Positions 11,000-22,055 are shown, counted from the first letter of the stretch. The stretch: DNA of 64,000 nt from Calliphora vicina (GCF_958450345.1 NC_088782.1:121503980-121567979); one strand, 5' to 3'. The notes: generated by a model from the letters alone, not told the origin. Program-made: numbers and translations.

Positions 11000-11503
11000 T
11001 TTGTTTTCTTTTTTAAAAAATATTTTTATATATTTTTTTATTTATTTTTAATTTAATTTTTTTTAATTAAATTGCAAAACAAACAAACCAGGAAGACATG
11101 ATCTTAAAAACTAAATACTTAAATTTGAACTTATAAATAAATGGAAGACATGGATTTTACTTAAAAACTACAAACCTAAAATACAATTAATAGATATTTA
11201 TACAATTTTTTATAATATTTTCTTTATACAAATCACAGTTAAATTTCAATTTAAAGCTTGTTTAAAAAAACATAATGAAAACCCAGTAGTACTTCCTCTC
11301 AAAATTGTCGGGATTTTGTTGTTAAAAAGGAAATAAACTACTTTTCGTTGAACAACATATTTTAAATGATGATGGATCACATTTTTAAAGATTTTTCATT
11401 TAGTCTCCAAAAATCTTTTAAGAACAGGAGTTGTGGGGATGGCCAAGGGCTGCTGTTTATAGATGATGATTTTAATTCGTCACATGTTACTGCTGTTGCT
11501 ATT
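11000..11503 (-). promoter_or_regulatory. 3' UTR with GY, K and Brd boxes (second 54-aa gene)
   Basis: On the minus strand, K boxes are at 11376-11381 and 11232-11237, a Brd box at 11252-11258 and GY boxes at 11091-11097 and 11143-11149. Order and spacing are the same as in the 4-kb copy, so the whole UTR was duplicated with the gene and the boxes survived. Confidence 0.75.
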
Positions 11504-11668
11504 TTAGGCCTCTCTTAGCTCATTTTCTAGATTCTGCAACTCTTCTTCGGATAACTGATAGTACTTCTTGGTTAATGGTTTTTCTTTTAAGAATTTCTTC
11601 AATAAATTTTTAACCATTTTACAGGATTTGGAAGTTATTTTGTAGTTTAATGTTGTGGAATTTGCCAT
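11504..11668 (-). CDS. Bearded-family protein, 54 aa (paralogue of 4500-4664)
   Basis: This is an intronless frame of 54 codons plus stop, starting MANSTTLNY. It has a basic amphipathic stretch (KMVKNLLKKFLKEK) at residues ~18-31 and NLENELRE near the C terminus, fitting the Neuralized-binding NxxN region of Bearded proteins. The frame is open upstream to 11725, but the extra residues have no ATG and lie in the 5' UTR conserved with the 4.7-kb copy, so I start at the ATG at 11668. Differences from the paralogue include T5 for S, K10 for N, a TKKY/RQQK change around residues 33-36, and A54 for G. Confidence 0.78.
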   Translation of the reverse strand: MANSTTLNYKITSKSCKMVKNLLKKFLKEKPLTKKYYQLSEEELQNLENELREA

Positions 11669-11769
11669 TTTAATTTTGATTAATTCTTTTAAAATTGTAA
11701 CTAGTTGTTGATTGTTAGAACTCAAAACGTTGAATGTTGTTGATATTGGAAATCTACTGAGTATTTATA
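11669..11769 (-). promoter_or_regulatory. 5' UTR and TATA box of the second 54-aa gene
   Basis: TATAAAT is at 11763-11769 on the minus strand. The 5' UTR (about 11700-11738) is almost identical to those at 4.7 kb and at the window start. Confidence 0.6.
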
Positions 11770-11967
11770 CGTTTTTTCTTTAAGGATTAAAAGGATACTG
11801 TCGTTATTTAGGCATTATTTAAGAGTGCTATACTCTTCCTCATTGTGTTTTATTGTTTTCTGTCTCTTTCTTCCATTTTAATTTCCCCTAATTCTAGTTG
11901 TTGCGTTTCCCTCATTATGTTGTTAAATTTGTAATAATTTTAAAAATGTCCCTTTTAGTTTCTGTGC

Positions 11968-11974
11968 CAGGTAT
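11968..11974 (+). promoter_or_regulatory. CAGGTAT, variant Zelda-type site
   Basis: The word lies about 200 bp upstream of the TATA box, in the position of CAGGTAG in the other copies, with one change at the last base. A GGGGAAATT word (minus strand) lies at 11880-11890. Confidence 0.35.
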
Positions 11975-12177
11975 TATGTCTTTGAATTCTTATTTCAATT
12001 CATTTAGTTACCATTGGCTAGTATTACCACAAAAATAATTCATTGTGTGTAATATTTGATTTTAGAAATAATTAAAAAAAGAAAGCAAATGTAGGCCAGA
12101 CTTATCTTGCCATTATGATGCCTATTCTGTGTATTCTGGTATGTAAAACATTTCCCCTTTTTTGAATAGTTGCAAGT

Positions 12178-12285
12178 GTTCACTTTAGTGTGATGTATTT
12201 ATAGGATTTTCTACTTTAATCAAGTACTTTATAGTTCCTACACTGATATAGTGATTCCCCTTGTAGTGATTCTAGTGCCTTTATT
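12178..12285. promoter_or_regulatory. Conserved upstream module, copy 2
   Basis: This is the counterpart of 5121-5225, containing TTTAATCAAGTACTTTA, TAGTTCCTACACTG and AGTGATTCCCCTTG. It marks the distal end of the duplicated gene segment. Confidence 0.35.
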
Positions 12286-12479
12286 AAAATTTGTGTTGAG
12301 CAGTTGTTAAAACAAGGAAAAATCAGCATGCATATTTGAAAGGATATTCAAATTTGGATAGAAACCTGCAGCATTTTTAAAATTATGATTTTTTTGACAA
12401 TAAATTGAGGTTTAGTTTCAAACTAAATTTCTCTTCATTCTATTTGTATCTGTAACTTGAGAATTAATTGGACTATCAG

Positions 12480-12690
12480 GTTGAATATCTTTCTATATGC
12501 TGGATTCGCTATTGATAGTCTATAACGCCAATGTCCGGCTGTCTATTGAAATCATTTTTCCAAAGCTTTAGTCCAGCCTAGGTTATTATTTATCTGCCCT
12601 CAAATGGCTGTGATATAAGCAAAAAAACCAAGACTATATTGATTTTTTCACCAAATCGAACATCCATTGAAAGCTAGAAATTTCGTTTCT
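12480..12690 (+). mobile_element. Diverged family B fragment
   Basis: It retains the ATTCGCTATTGATAG..AATGTCCGGCTGTCTATTGAAATC block and AAAAAACCAAGACTA from the middle of family B. Both ends are missing. Confidence 0.4.
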
Positions 12691-12778
12691 TAAATCTTTT
12701 GTTTTTTTTTTTAATTAATTTTTGTGTAGTTTGTGCAAAAGGATAAGAAACAGTTCAGATTAGAACATTAAAGTAAAA

Positions 12779-12935
12779 AACAAGTAAGAGAGCTATATTC
12801 GGATATGCCGAATCTTATAACCCTTCAACAAATTATACTTTAAAATAAAAATTTTAAATATTTTTAGGTAAACAAAATTAATTTGGTTTTTAACAATTTT
12901 TAAGAATTCAAAAAAAAATATTTTTTTTTTATTTT
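12779..12935 (-). mobile_element. Family B element, 3' part, outer element of a nest
   Basis: AACAAGTAAGAGAGC and a hairpin (TTCGGATATGCCGAA) mark the inverted 3' end. The body is interrupted at 12935 by a plus-strand family B copy and resumes at 13590. Confidence 0.65.
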
Positions 12936-13583
12936 TATACCTTTCGTTATGATTGGCAAGGGTATATATAAGTCTGTCATTCCGTTTGTAATTTCTTCAT
13001 TTTTCATTTGCGACCCCACAAAGTATATATATTCTGGGTAGTTATAGATAGCGAAGTCGATATAGCCGATATAGTCTGTCCGTCTGTATGTTGAAATGAA
13101 CTTTCCGTAGCCCCTAAATAACTTACATACATGATTCATACATCAATATGTCGGGAATTCTTCCGGCTCGGTTGCTATTTGAAATCGACAAAATCGGCCC
13201 ACAAATGGCTTGATCTATATCTGGATTACTAAGTCATTAATATAGACAACATGGATGTCTAAAGATAGATATTTTAAAGTCCATTGCAACGATGTATATA
13301 AGACCATAATAAATTGGTCAAAATCGGGAAAAATATTTTTTTTAACTCGAATTTTTTTTCATAAAAAATTTTTTTTTGTCATAAATTATTTTTCCAAAAA
13401 AAAAAATTTTAAAAATTTAAAAAAATTAAAAACAATTTCGAAAAGAAAAAATTTTAAAAAAAAAAATTTCGAAAAAAAATTTAAATTTTGTACCTAAAAA
13501 TATTTAAAAAAAATAATTTTTAAGTATAATTTGGTGAAGGGTATCTAAGATTCGGCACAGCCGAATATAGCTCACTTAGTTGT
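12936..13583 (+). mobile_element. Family B element inserted in another family B copy
   Basis: It runs from TATACCTTTCGTTATG to the hairpin TTCGGCACAGCCGAA and CTCACTTAGTTGTT. Its interior is a long A/T-only tract (13330-13530), which produces spurious lysine- and phenylalanine-rich frames. Confidence 0.7.
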
Positions 13584-13589
13584 TTTTAA

Positions 13590-13766
13590 TTTATTGGTGA
13601 AAAAAATGTATTTCGGGTTAAAAAATATTTTTCCCGATTTTGACCCATTGTAGGTCTAACTATACTATAGCCTTATATACATCATTGCAATGGACTTTTA
13701 AGTATCTATTATTTGATATCCATATTGTATATATTAATGACTTAGTAATCCACATATAGATCAAAT
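13590..13766 (-). mobile_element. Outer family B element, continued
   Basis: It contains the reverse complement of family B interior sequence (CCCGATTTTGACCCATTGTAGGT, ATATTAATGACTTAGTAATCC blocks). It is cut again at 13766 by a family A element. About 35 bp after that element (14391-14425) look like its further continuation. Confidence 0.55.
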
Positions 13767-14390
13767 TAAGTAAGAAAGGGTGGTCGGTCAAGCCCTACCA
13801 TGTAATACCCTATACTAAGTAAATGAACGAAAATATGTTTCTTTTAAAATTTCTGTAATTTATTTTTGGAAGAGGGTCTTATATGGGAGCTATGACTAAT
13901 TATGAACCGATCGCTATGAAATTAGCTCGTGTAAATTATGTGTATATGAAAGTTATTACAAATTTAAGAGATTTATGCTCATTTAAGTGAATATCGGAAG
14001 CAGGACTTGTATCGGAGCTATGACTAATTATGGACCGATCATAATGAAATTAGGTGAGAAGAATTCCCTTATTTAGAGTCAAATTTTTCTATGGAGGCTA
14101 GGTGAGATAATGGATCGACTTCAGCCAGTATCAATTTTTTCGGCCCATATTCGTCCTTGTATGAGCCAATTTTTTCAATATCTTAAAAAATGCGACCTGT
14201 ACTTTGCGCATAAGGTTTACATGGACAGCCAGCCAGCCAGACGAACGGACGGACATCGATTAATCTACTCATAAAGTGATTCTGAGACGATCGGTATGCT
14301 TTAAAGTGGGTGTTGGGACAATATTGTTTCACGTTACAAACATTTGAACAAACCCAATATACCCTCCCCACTATGGTAGTGTAGGATATA
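13767..14390 (-). mobile_element. Family A element, diverged
   Basis: It carries AAGTAAGAAAGGGTGGTCGG at one end and CCTCCCCACTATGGTAGTGTAGGATATA at the other, with internal deletions compared with full-length copies. It sits inside the outer family B element. Confidence 0.7.
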
Positions 14391-15112
14391 AATAATCAAA
14401 AATCTCGTCTTTCCCAGTTGTTTCGCATAATGTAAACTCGATTTATCATAGCATTTATCATCACATTTAGAACAGTTTGGTATTTAACCCACTTATTTAT
14501 CAATACTAAAAGGGTCATTATTACAACTTAGCTTTATAGTTAAAGTTAACTTTAAAGGTACTTTTTCTATTGCTTAAAGTTACCTTTAACTATAAAGGCA
14601 TGTTGTAATAATGGCCCTAAATGTATTAAGTAAAATACCTAAAATGCACTACTTTTCATAGAAAATCATGAAAGTTGCTATAGAAAATATTATTTTTTGA
14701 GATATCAAAGGATGAATTACGTTTTTCAATTTCAAAGTCCTTTTGGTAAGAAGATGGTACTTTTTTTTAAATATTTTGTTAAATATAAAAGTGAATCCTT
14801 TCAAAATTCATAACTTTTGTTAAAATTTAATGATGCGTTCCAAATTTATTCAATCCTTCAATCATTCACACGATGCTATATTCTATACATAATGGAATCG
14901 ATAGGCATTTCAAACGAAAATATAATTTCGACGACACTTTGTTTTATTTAAATTTAAAGACCCTATATTATTTTCTAGGTTGTTATCATAATCTAAGATG
15001 AGTAAATTACATTCACCCGTAATGTAAAAATACATTTACCTCTGACAAACATTTTCAGGACAGGCATTTTAGAAGCATTACTACATTATTTGGGGCAGCA
15101 ATGCTTTAAATC
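14391..15112. other. Interval without a recognised feature
   Basis: A short inverted repeat built on TTAAAGTTACCTTTAACTATAAAG flanks 14515-14625, on both sides of a stretch ending GTAATAATGGCCCTAAAT. Otherwise no gene or known element is visible. Confidence 0.35.
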
Positions 15113-15500
15113 GTGAAGGTCAAATTTTTCAATATTTGCAATTTCTAATGAAAATATAGCGAAATGTTATATATTTTTGGGCCGATTTTAATGAAACTTG
15201 AGAAAAATATAACATAAAGTCCAGAATTTAAAAAAAAACAGCAACAAAAATGGAAAATAACCCTTAGCAGCACTTGGGGTCCAAATTACCCTCAACTTTT
15301 AAAATCACGAAAAGCACAGCCATTTTGACCCCAAGTCCTCTTAAACGTTAAAATCCATTTTTGCACTGTTGTTGTAAATGTTAGACGCCAATATATATTT
15401 TCCTCAAGTTTCATTAAAATCGGCCCAAAAATATATAACATTTCGCTATCTTTTCATTAGAAATTCCAAATATTGAAAAATTTGACTTTTGACCTTCAGG
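15113..15500. repeat. Inverted repeat, arms ~95-110 bp
   Basis: 15113-15206 and 15388-15500 are near-perfect reverse complements. Both carry ATATATTTTTGGGCCGATTTT and ATAGCGAAATGTTATAT or their complements. The ~180-bp spacer is unrelated to either arm. This is a possible foldback element or the end of a larger transposon. Confidence 0.65.
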
Positions 15501-17230
15501 ATTTTAAGGTTATCGTTTTCCGATTTTAGTAAAACTTTCAGACCATATTTAAAATTACAAGGACTATAATATTGTGAATAGGTTTTGCTTAAAATTTATA
15601 ACAGTTGGAAATTGGGCTCATTCGCCTAAATATGGACAAAAAATTAGTTTTTCTTGAAAAACGCAAAATTTAAATCGCATTTACGGAAAAACTGTAAGAG
15701 GTATTGACATAATTTTTTCATATTTTTATTCCCTGTTTTTATCTCAATAGATTCCAATGTGATAATCAAAAAAATTCTGAAATTTGTTTAAAAAAATTTT
15801 TAAAAATTTAAAAATGGAGATTTGAAACGGCCGTTAAAAAAATATATTTTTTTTTGTCCATACCTGCGAATAGTTTAACGGTATCCTACGAAGACAAAAA
15901 CTCATACACAAGTAAATACGGATATATTTTAAATAAAAATTAGCTTTTATTTTAATTTTTCTCGAAATATGTTAATTTTGTTCCTAAATTTTTTGTTCAA
16001 GTGGCCTGAAACACGTTAATGGTCTGGCGAATTTGTAATAACTTTAACATTTTTTAACCAAATTTTGTCATTTATATCTCATTATAACGATAATTACGAA
16101 CATATTTCGATTCTTTTGCATTCAATTGCAAAAGTATTTATTTAGTAGCAACATTTTTTTCAAAAACTGAAAAATTTTTTTTTCCATTTTTGGCGATAAT
16201 ACAGTTTTTGGGTCATTTTGACCCAATGGAGATACAGGGTTAATTTCCAAAAATTAATGTAATATTCATTAATATAAATAAATCTACATATTTCTAGAAA
16301 ACAATGCAGAAAGTTAACGAGTTTCACCTATTTATCCCATATAAATAGTAAAATTTTGCATAAATCTGAACTTTGACCTCGTTGCGCGTCCAGAAATCAT
16401 TGTCCGATTTGGCTCAAATTTTCAGAATTGTCACAATATTCCATCCGGCACTCTTTGAAATCTAAAAAAAAAATCAGCTGTGACTCTAGGCAGCATACTT
16501 GAAAATTCAAAGGAAATCACTTTCTTTCTGAGTCGATATACTTTAACTTAGGTGTTAGACTAATATCTGTATGTAAGTTCAATTTGATTGAGTGATGTTA
16601 AGATTTATATTAACTTATTTGGCAAGTGGTCAAGTTTGACACGCAGTAATTCATCATGTATGCCTCCAATGTGATTATACGTTTAAATTTCAGAAACCTT
16701 GAGACCTCCTCTATGATTTTCATATATATTATTTATCAATCAGAGCCGAAGTTTAGAATCTATTGAAACTGGTTCACCTTTGTAAATTTAAGAGACCATA
16801 AAGGTTTTTCATAGTCATGATGGTCAACTTTAATAGCCTGTAAAGCATCCTGTATATCACCAACATGGTTGTAGATTAAATTTTCTTAAACTTTAAGACC
16901 TCCTCTATAATTTTTGTATAAATTGGTTTTTAATCCATGCATTAGTATAGAATCTAGAGCTGATGCAATTACGATCAAATTCTTTCATTTATACGATTAA
17001 CTCAACAGGATAGTGACTGTTGTACAACAACTACAGAACAGTTACAAAAACAACAAGCATTTCATTGGTTTAGTGTGTGATACATCAAAATCAAATGTCT
17101 GTTGTTTTTGTAATTGTTTTCAAGGAGAAGGATAACTGTTACTATCTTGTGCAATTCAACCTTTAAAAAAATGATTTTGTTCAAGAATTTTTTTAAGAAA
17201 TCCTCACAAAATTAAAACACTTTGAAAAAT
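15501..17230. other. Repetitive-looking non-coding interval
   Basis: No frame is convincing. The text resembles decayed transposon flanks (many TTTTCAAAAA-type runs). 16990-17110 repeats the ACAACTACAGAAC..CAAAAACAACA block found at 3640-3700, linking it to the duplicated gene unit. A scrap of family A (ACTTTCTTTCTGAGTCGATATACTTTAA) lies at 16519-16550. Confidence 0.35.
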
Positions 17231-17279
17231 TTCAGTTTTCTTAGCTTAATATTTATTAATTATTTAGTTTATTTACAAC

Positions 17280-17730
17280 TATTTACATTAAATTGCAAAA
17301 CAAACAAACCGGAAGACATAATCTTAAAAAATAAATGTTACTTAAGCTACTTAAAACTATATTGGAAGACATTGATTATAATTACATTGATTTAAATTAA
17401 AACTAAAGATTTTTTTTAGAAAATTTTTAAAATTTTCCTAAAAAAATTATTGCAAAAATTGTTAAAGCTTGTAAAAGTTTTACAACTTTTTGGTTTAACA
17501 GCAAACCTCAAGCCAACAGCCCAGTACAGCTTCCTATTAAAGTCGGGATTTTTTTGCAGGAAACTCATACTATTCGTTGTTAAAACCAGCAGCATTTGAA
17601 CCATTCACCAAAAACGTTGTTGGGAAAATTACTTTTGAAGTTAATTCCCTTTAAAGCGTAAAATGTTTTCATTATAATTTCAAAATATTTTAATTCCTTG
17701 GAACTTTTCTCTGCTCTTAAAAGCTGGCTT
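17280..17730 (-). promoter_or_regulatory. 3' UTR with GY and Brd boxes (80-aa gene)
   Basis: On the minus strand, GY boxes (GTCTTCC) are at 17311-17317 and 17364-17370 and a Brd box (AGCTTTA) at 17463-17469. I saw no K box. The GCAAAACAAACAAACC block before the first GY box is shared with the 3' UTRs at 4.08, 11.08 and 24.97 kb, so all four genes share an ancestral 3' end. Confidence 0.7.
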
Positions 17731-17973
17731 TTAGTACATCAGTAGTTGTTGCTTCTCCAATTGTTCATTTAAGAAATTTTGCTGCTCCTCTTCGGATAAA
17801 CAGCCTTGATGCTGGACATCAACCTTTGAGGGTTTGTAAGACTTTTTGTGGTTTTTGTTGACATTGTATTTAGTAAAAACTTTTTTACAATTTTTCAATA
17901 GAGACTTCATATTGATAATGTTGGCTGCTGACTTCTTGGGTTGTGCAGGAATATACAATAAGACTTGAGCCAT
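17731..17973 (-). CDS. Bearded-family protein, 80 aa
   Basis: This is an intronless minus-strand frame with an ATG at 17973. The N-terminal half is strongly basic (KSLLKNCKKVF around residues 23-33, then KNHKKSYKPSK), as in the amphipathic helix of Bearded proteins. Near the end is NFLNEQLE (residues ~66-73), an exact match to the family's NxxNExLE pattern that mediates binding to Neuralized. The length of 80 aa is close to Drosophila Brd. TATAAAA at 18067-18073, 5' UTR of ~65 nt and GY/Brd boxes downstream complete a typical Bearded-complex gene. Which Drosophila member (Brd, Bob, Tom, Ocho) it corresponds to cannot be decided here. Confidence 0.85.
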   Translation of the reverse strand: MAQVLLYIPAQPKKSAANIINMKSLLKNCKKVFTKYNVNKNHKKSYKPSKVDVQHQGCLSEEEQQNFLNEQLEKQQLLMY

Positions 17974-18073
17974 TTAAACTTTAAATTTGTATTAAAAAAT
18001 GTGTAATTGATGTTAACGTTTGTTAAGTAAATCGTTGAATGATACTTTTCTTAGTCTGTCTAAGAGTTTTTAT
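17974..18073 (-). promoter_or_regulatory. 5' UTR and TATA box of the 80-aa gene
   Basis: TATAAAA lies at 18067-18073 on the minus strand, about 95 bp upstream of the ATG. The same spacing is seen for the 54-aa genes. Confidence 0.6.
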
Positions 18074-18189
18074 ACATTTTCCTAGTTTTGAGGGCTAATT
18101 TTTGGGTTAACAAGAGTAGAGTGTATTTTTGATAAGCCATCTCTTTCTAACACTTGTTACATGCAGACAGGGGTTTAGAATTTTCCAAG

Positions 18190-18196
18190 CAGGTAG
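18190..18196 (+). promoter_or_regulatory. CAGGTAG site upstream of the 80-aa gene
   Basis: CAGGTAG lies about 120 bp upstream of the TATA box. GGGGAAATTTTGG at 18284 gives the same GGGGAAATT word seen near the other promoters. Confidence 0.45.
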
Positions 18197-18708
18197 TTAG
18201 CTACATATCTACTTTAGGGTTTCATTAAGTATTCTCTACTTGTTGCACTTACTTACATTCTTAAGTAATTTTCATGGAGGGGAAATTTTGGGTTTTTCTT
18301 GTATTGAAAATTCCAACAGCATAAATTGTTTGTGTGGCCTTTACTTTTAGTTTGTTATGCTTTATTTTCAGGTAATAAGAATTTTATGGAAATTTCGTCA
18401 TTAAAATTTAATTTATTCTACATTAGGTTGCATTGTCTGTGTAAGATAATGATAAGTGTCAAATATAAATTGTATAATAAATCTAAATATAATTGAAAAT
18501 TAATATTCTATTAATGTGATTCAAGCCCGAGTTTTTTTAAATCTAATTTTTATAGAATTATTTATACAAGAATTTGTTGTACAATAATAATTGATAGGAG
18601 AGTTAAATTAAAATTATATGAACATTTTAAATTTTACTTAGAATTTTGCCACCTTCAAAAAATGATTACTAAATTTTTGATTAGGTTTCTAAAAGGAATT
18701 TTGTATTA

Positions 18709-19022
18709 AACAAGTAAGAGAGCTATATTCGGCCGAAACTTATATACCCTTCACCAAATTATACTTCAATAAACAAATTTTAAATATTTTTAGGTAAGCA
18801 AAATTAATGTTTTTTTTCCAAAGTTTTTTTTTTCATTTTTTGGAAAACTATTTTTTTTGGAAATTTTCTAAATTTCCAATTTTTGTTTGTTTTTAAGTTT
18901 TACAAAATTTTTTTTTGGGTGAACAAAAAATCGTCTAACTTACTACAGTTACTATGATCGTTGCAAAGGTCTTTGAAATATCTATCATTACATATCAATA
19001 TTGTCTGTATTAATGACTTAGT
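18709..19022 (-). mobile_element. Family B element, 3' part only
   Basis: AACAAGTAAGAGAGC, a shortened hairpin (TTCGGCCGAA) and the CACCAAATTATACTT block are present. Similarity ends near 19022 after TATTAATGACTTAG, so the 5' half is missing. Confidence 0.6.
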
Positions 19023-19221
19023 TCATATTTAAAATACTCGATTTTTTCAAAATGAGTCGTTGATATCAAATAGCTATAAAATTATTTGTTATTTTGCTAT
19101 CACAAGATAGATATTTACTAATTTACACAGTAATTTGATATGAAATTAAATTTTTAAACGACTATATTAATCAAATTTTTATTCTGTGGTAAGTTTTTAA
19201 AATATTGGAATCTTTATGCAG

Positions 19222-19262
19222 GTTAAAGTGATTTTCCTCACTATGGTGATGTAGGGTATAAA
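19222..19262 (-). mobile_element. Family A 5' terminal scrap
   Basis: CTCACTATGGTGATGTAGGGTATAAAAA is the inverted 5' end of a family A element with nothing left of its body. A complete copy begins 10 bp further on. Confidence 0.5.
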
Positions 19263-19271
19263 AATAAAATA

Positions 19272-20010
19272 AACAAGTAAGAAAGTATGGTCGGTCAAGC
19301 CCGACCATAAATACTCTACACTAAGTAAAAGAGCAAAAAAAAATTTTCTTTTAAAATTTCAATAATTTATATTTTTGAGTGATTTTCGGAAGTAGGCCTT
19401 ATATGGGGGCTATGACCAATTATGGACCGATCACCATGAAATTAGGTCGTGTGATTTATGTCTATATTAAAGTTAATTATGTTAAATTTTGTGTGTATAC
19501 CAACATTTTGTGATTTTAAAGTGATTTTCGGAAGCGGGTCTATATGGGAGCTATGACTAATTATGAACCGATCGTAACAAAATTTGGTGACATGAATTGT
19601 GTGTATATAAAACTTATTTGGAGGGGAATTTGTGGAGATACATATATAAATTAAACATTTATGACCGATAAAGTCCAATTTCGGGAGGACATTTGTATGG
19701 GGGCTAAGTGAAATAGTGGACCGATTTCAGCCAGTTTCAATGGGCTTGCTCCTTGAGCCGAAAAAATAATATGCATCAAATTTCATCGAAATATCTTCAA
19801 AATTGCGACCTGTACTCTGCGCACAAGGTTTACATGGACAGCCAGCCAGCCAGCCAGCCGACCAGACGGACGGACGGACATCGTTTAATCGACTCAGAAA
19901 GTGATTCTAAGTCGATCGGTATACTTTGAGGTGGGTGTTAGACTAATATTTTGTTACAAACATCTGCACAAACGCATTATACCCTCCCCACTATGGTGGT
20001 GTAGGGTATA
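19272..20010 (-). mobile_element. Family A element, near full length
   Basis: The 3' hairpin (GGTCGGTCAAGCCCGACC) and the 5' end CCTCCCCACTATGGTGGTGTAGGGTATA are both present. A GCCAGCCAGCCAGCCAGCC tract at about 19840-19858 is a microsatellite expansion of the CCAGCCAGCC block normal for the family. Confidence 0.8.
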
Positions 20011-21640
20011 AAAAGGCGATTTTTAGCTATTTTTTGGGTAAAAAAGTACTGTATTCTTTTTGAGTTATCTAAAAAATTTCTAAGCGACTGTATAATGATT
20101 TTATGCTTTTTGAAAAGCTAACTTTACATCAAATATTTTAAATGAAAAAAAATGTTATAACTTTTGATACCGAGGGGACCAGGTCCATTCAAAAAATGCC
20201 TATTTTTTATGTAAAATTCAATTTTAGACCAAAAATTCTCAAATCGCATAGTCAATATCAAATTATAATAATCTATTTTAGATGGTTAAATATGTTCTTA
20301 ATTATTTTGTAAAGGGTTCCGATAACCCCGCCCCTAGTATGGATATTACAGCTAAAAAACGAAAAAATCCCATTTTTGGAATTTTTCAATACTTTTTTGG
20401 GAATTGCAGGATTCCTGATTACAAATTTAAAAATTTGTTTTTCATTTTCAATAAAAAAATCTATATAAGTGTAAAATTTCATTACAAAATATTCATAAAT
20501 AAAAATTGTATGCCAAAACTCATTAAAAAGCATTTTTTGTCATATTTTTCAAAAAAGTATTCCATAAATTTGTTCATTGTCAAAAGTTATATACATTATT
20601 GGAAAGTAGACAAAATCGTCTATCCATTGATATATAACATGTCTACATTATGTTTTTTGCGTGGCAAATTAATTAGGGAAAACCTAACAACTCGCTGAGA
20701 ATTAAAAAATTAACGTATAAAAATATCCACAGAAATGGCATCTCCATTTCTACCTATAGTCAGTCTTACCTAATGCTACCATAACCAATGATTGCCGCAA
20801 ACTGTAATCAGAAAACTTCAGAGAAATATTTAAATATATTGCCGCCATTTGGAAATGTATTTTATTATAGTTCATTGGAAATTGGTGAATATCAGTGAAA
20901 TAATGCAATGAAAAAAAAAAAATTTTAGAAGGCTTCGACCTTGTAGAAACATACAGGCATCCAGTGAATCTGATGGACGAACGCTAAGTATTCATTTGAA
21001 TACCTATAAGGAAATTGTTTCAACTTTAAAAATCTGCTCGAAAAAATCAAAGCATACAAAATATGATTTTAAATTCATTAACATTTTTATAAAATTTTCT
21101 TTTGATTTTTTGTAATATCTACAGTGCATTGTGATTTTTCTGAATTATAGATTTTTAGAAAATTATAAACTTTTGTGTAAATAAATTTTAAATTTTGTGA
21201 AATTTAGACTCTATTTTCTTTGAAAATATTTTTTTTTTAAATTTACATTTTAAAACAGAACTTAAAACTATCATTCTGCGCTAACTTTTTGAGTATACTC
21301 TGATAAATCATCATTAATAGATTGACTCTTGAACAGCGCTACCAAATTAACCAAATACACAGTGAAAAAAATATATATACTTACCATATACTACGTCATA
21401 AAAGAGCAAAAAAAAAAAGATCCGTTCGTAATTTCGCAAAGTTGTAGATCTTATCATAAAGAACAAAAATTGTGAACATATAAAATCAACACTTCATCTT
21501 CAAGATTAAAATCACAAAAAAATTTTAAAATATTCGATTTTTATCGCACCGACAGTAGCAGCACACGTATAAATATGTATATACTTTGAGCAAGCTATCC
21601 TGTGAATAGATTTCATACCAAATACTCTCTAAATTATGCA
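20011..21640. other. Unassigned interval with a 138-codon open frame
   Basis: An ATG-initiated plus-strand frame runs 20282-20698, the longest in the window. Its composition is dominated by K, I, F, N and Y as expected from A/T-rich DNA, and no motif is recognisable. The phrase GCGTGGCAAATTAATTAGG at its end recurs in altered form at 61643, suggesting a dispersed repeat. I do not call it a gene. 20700-21640 has no recognisable feature. Confidence 0.25.
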
Positions 21641-21890
21641 ATAACACCAATATGTCTATGAATGAGATTATTGCCGCTGAAACGAAAGTGTGCCAGAGGA
21701 GGCCATGGGAGACCAACATTGTTCATGACATACGAAAAAGTGGCTCAAAATTGGACATTCAGAATGAGCTTCGTCAAGAACTGTTGACATGTCATGTATT
21801 GATCTTACGAATAAAAAAAATATTAAAATTAAATTTTTGTGTTATTTTTTACAATTTGGGCTTCAAAAACACCCCTTGTTGGGCCTTTTC
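21640..21890 (+). mobile_element. mariner-like transposon fragment, transposase 3' end
   Basis: One plus-strand frame reads EKVAQNWTFRM, as in the C-terminal part of mariner-family transposases, followed by a stop. The downstream TTTTTGTGTTATTTTTTACAA tail matches the reverse complement of 27253-27290, part of a better preserved relic. Only the last part of the element remains. Confidence 0.55.
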
Positions 21891-22055
21891 ATAAAGAACA
21901 GAAATGCCTATAGAAAAATCTAACCAATTTCAAAACAATTGCGACTCAATGGCTATTTCAATTTAAAACTTATTAGAATAGCACGCTTTTTTCGATTTCT
22001 TATTTTATATAGAGTCATTATTCAAAAGTACTCGTATTCTTCTAGTTAACCCTTT
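21874..22055 (+). repeat. Repeat, inverted counterpart of 26345-26525
   Basis: TTGGGCCTTTTCATAAAG, AACAGAAATGCCTATAG, AAAAAGCGTGCTATTCTAAT and AGAAGAATAC (or complements) occur in both places in opposite orientation. Each copy lies beside a family A insertion, and this one follows a mariner tail. Confidence 0.6.

Noticed and set aside
11504..11725. N-terminal extension of the 54-aa protein to 73 codons
   Set aside because: The extension has no ATG and falls in the 5' UTR conserved with the other copies; the ATG at 11668 is the start shared with the paralogue.
13255..13497. 80-codon lysine/phenylalanine-rich frame
   Set aside because: It is produced by the A/T-only interior of a family B element.
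20282..20698. 138-codon plus-strand frame, longest in the window
   Set aside because: Composition follows the A/T bias, no domain is visible, the opposite strand is also open for 86 codons, and its end recurs as a repeat at 61.6 kb.
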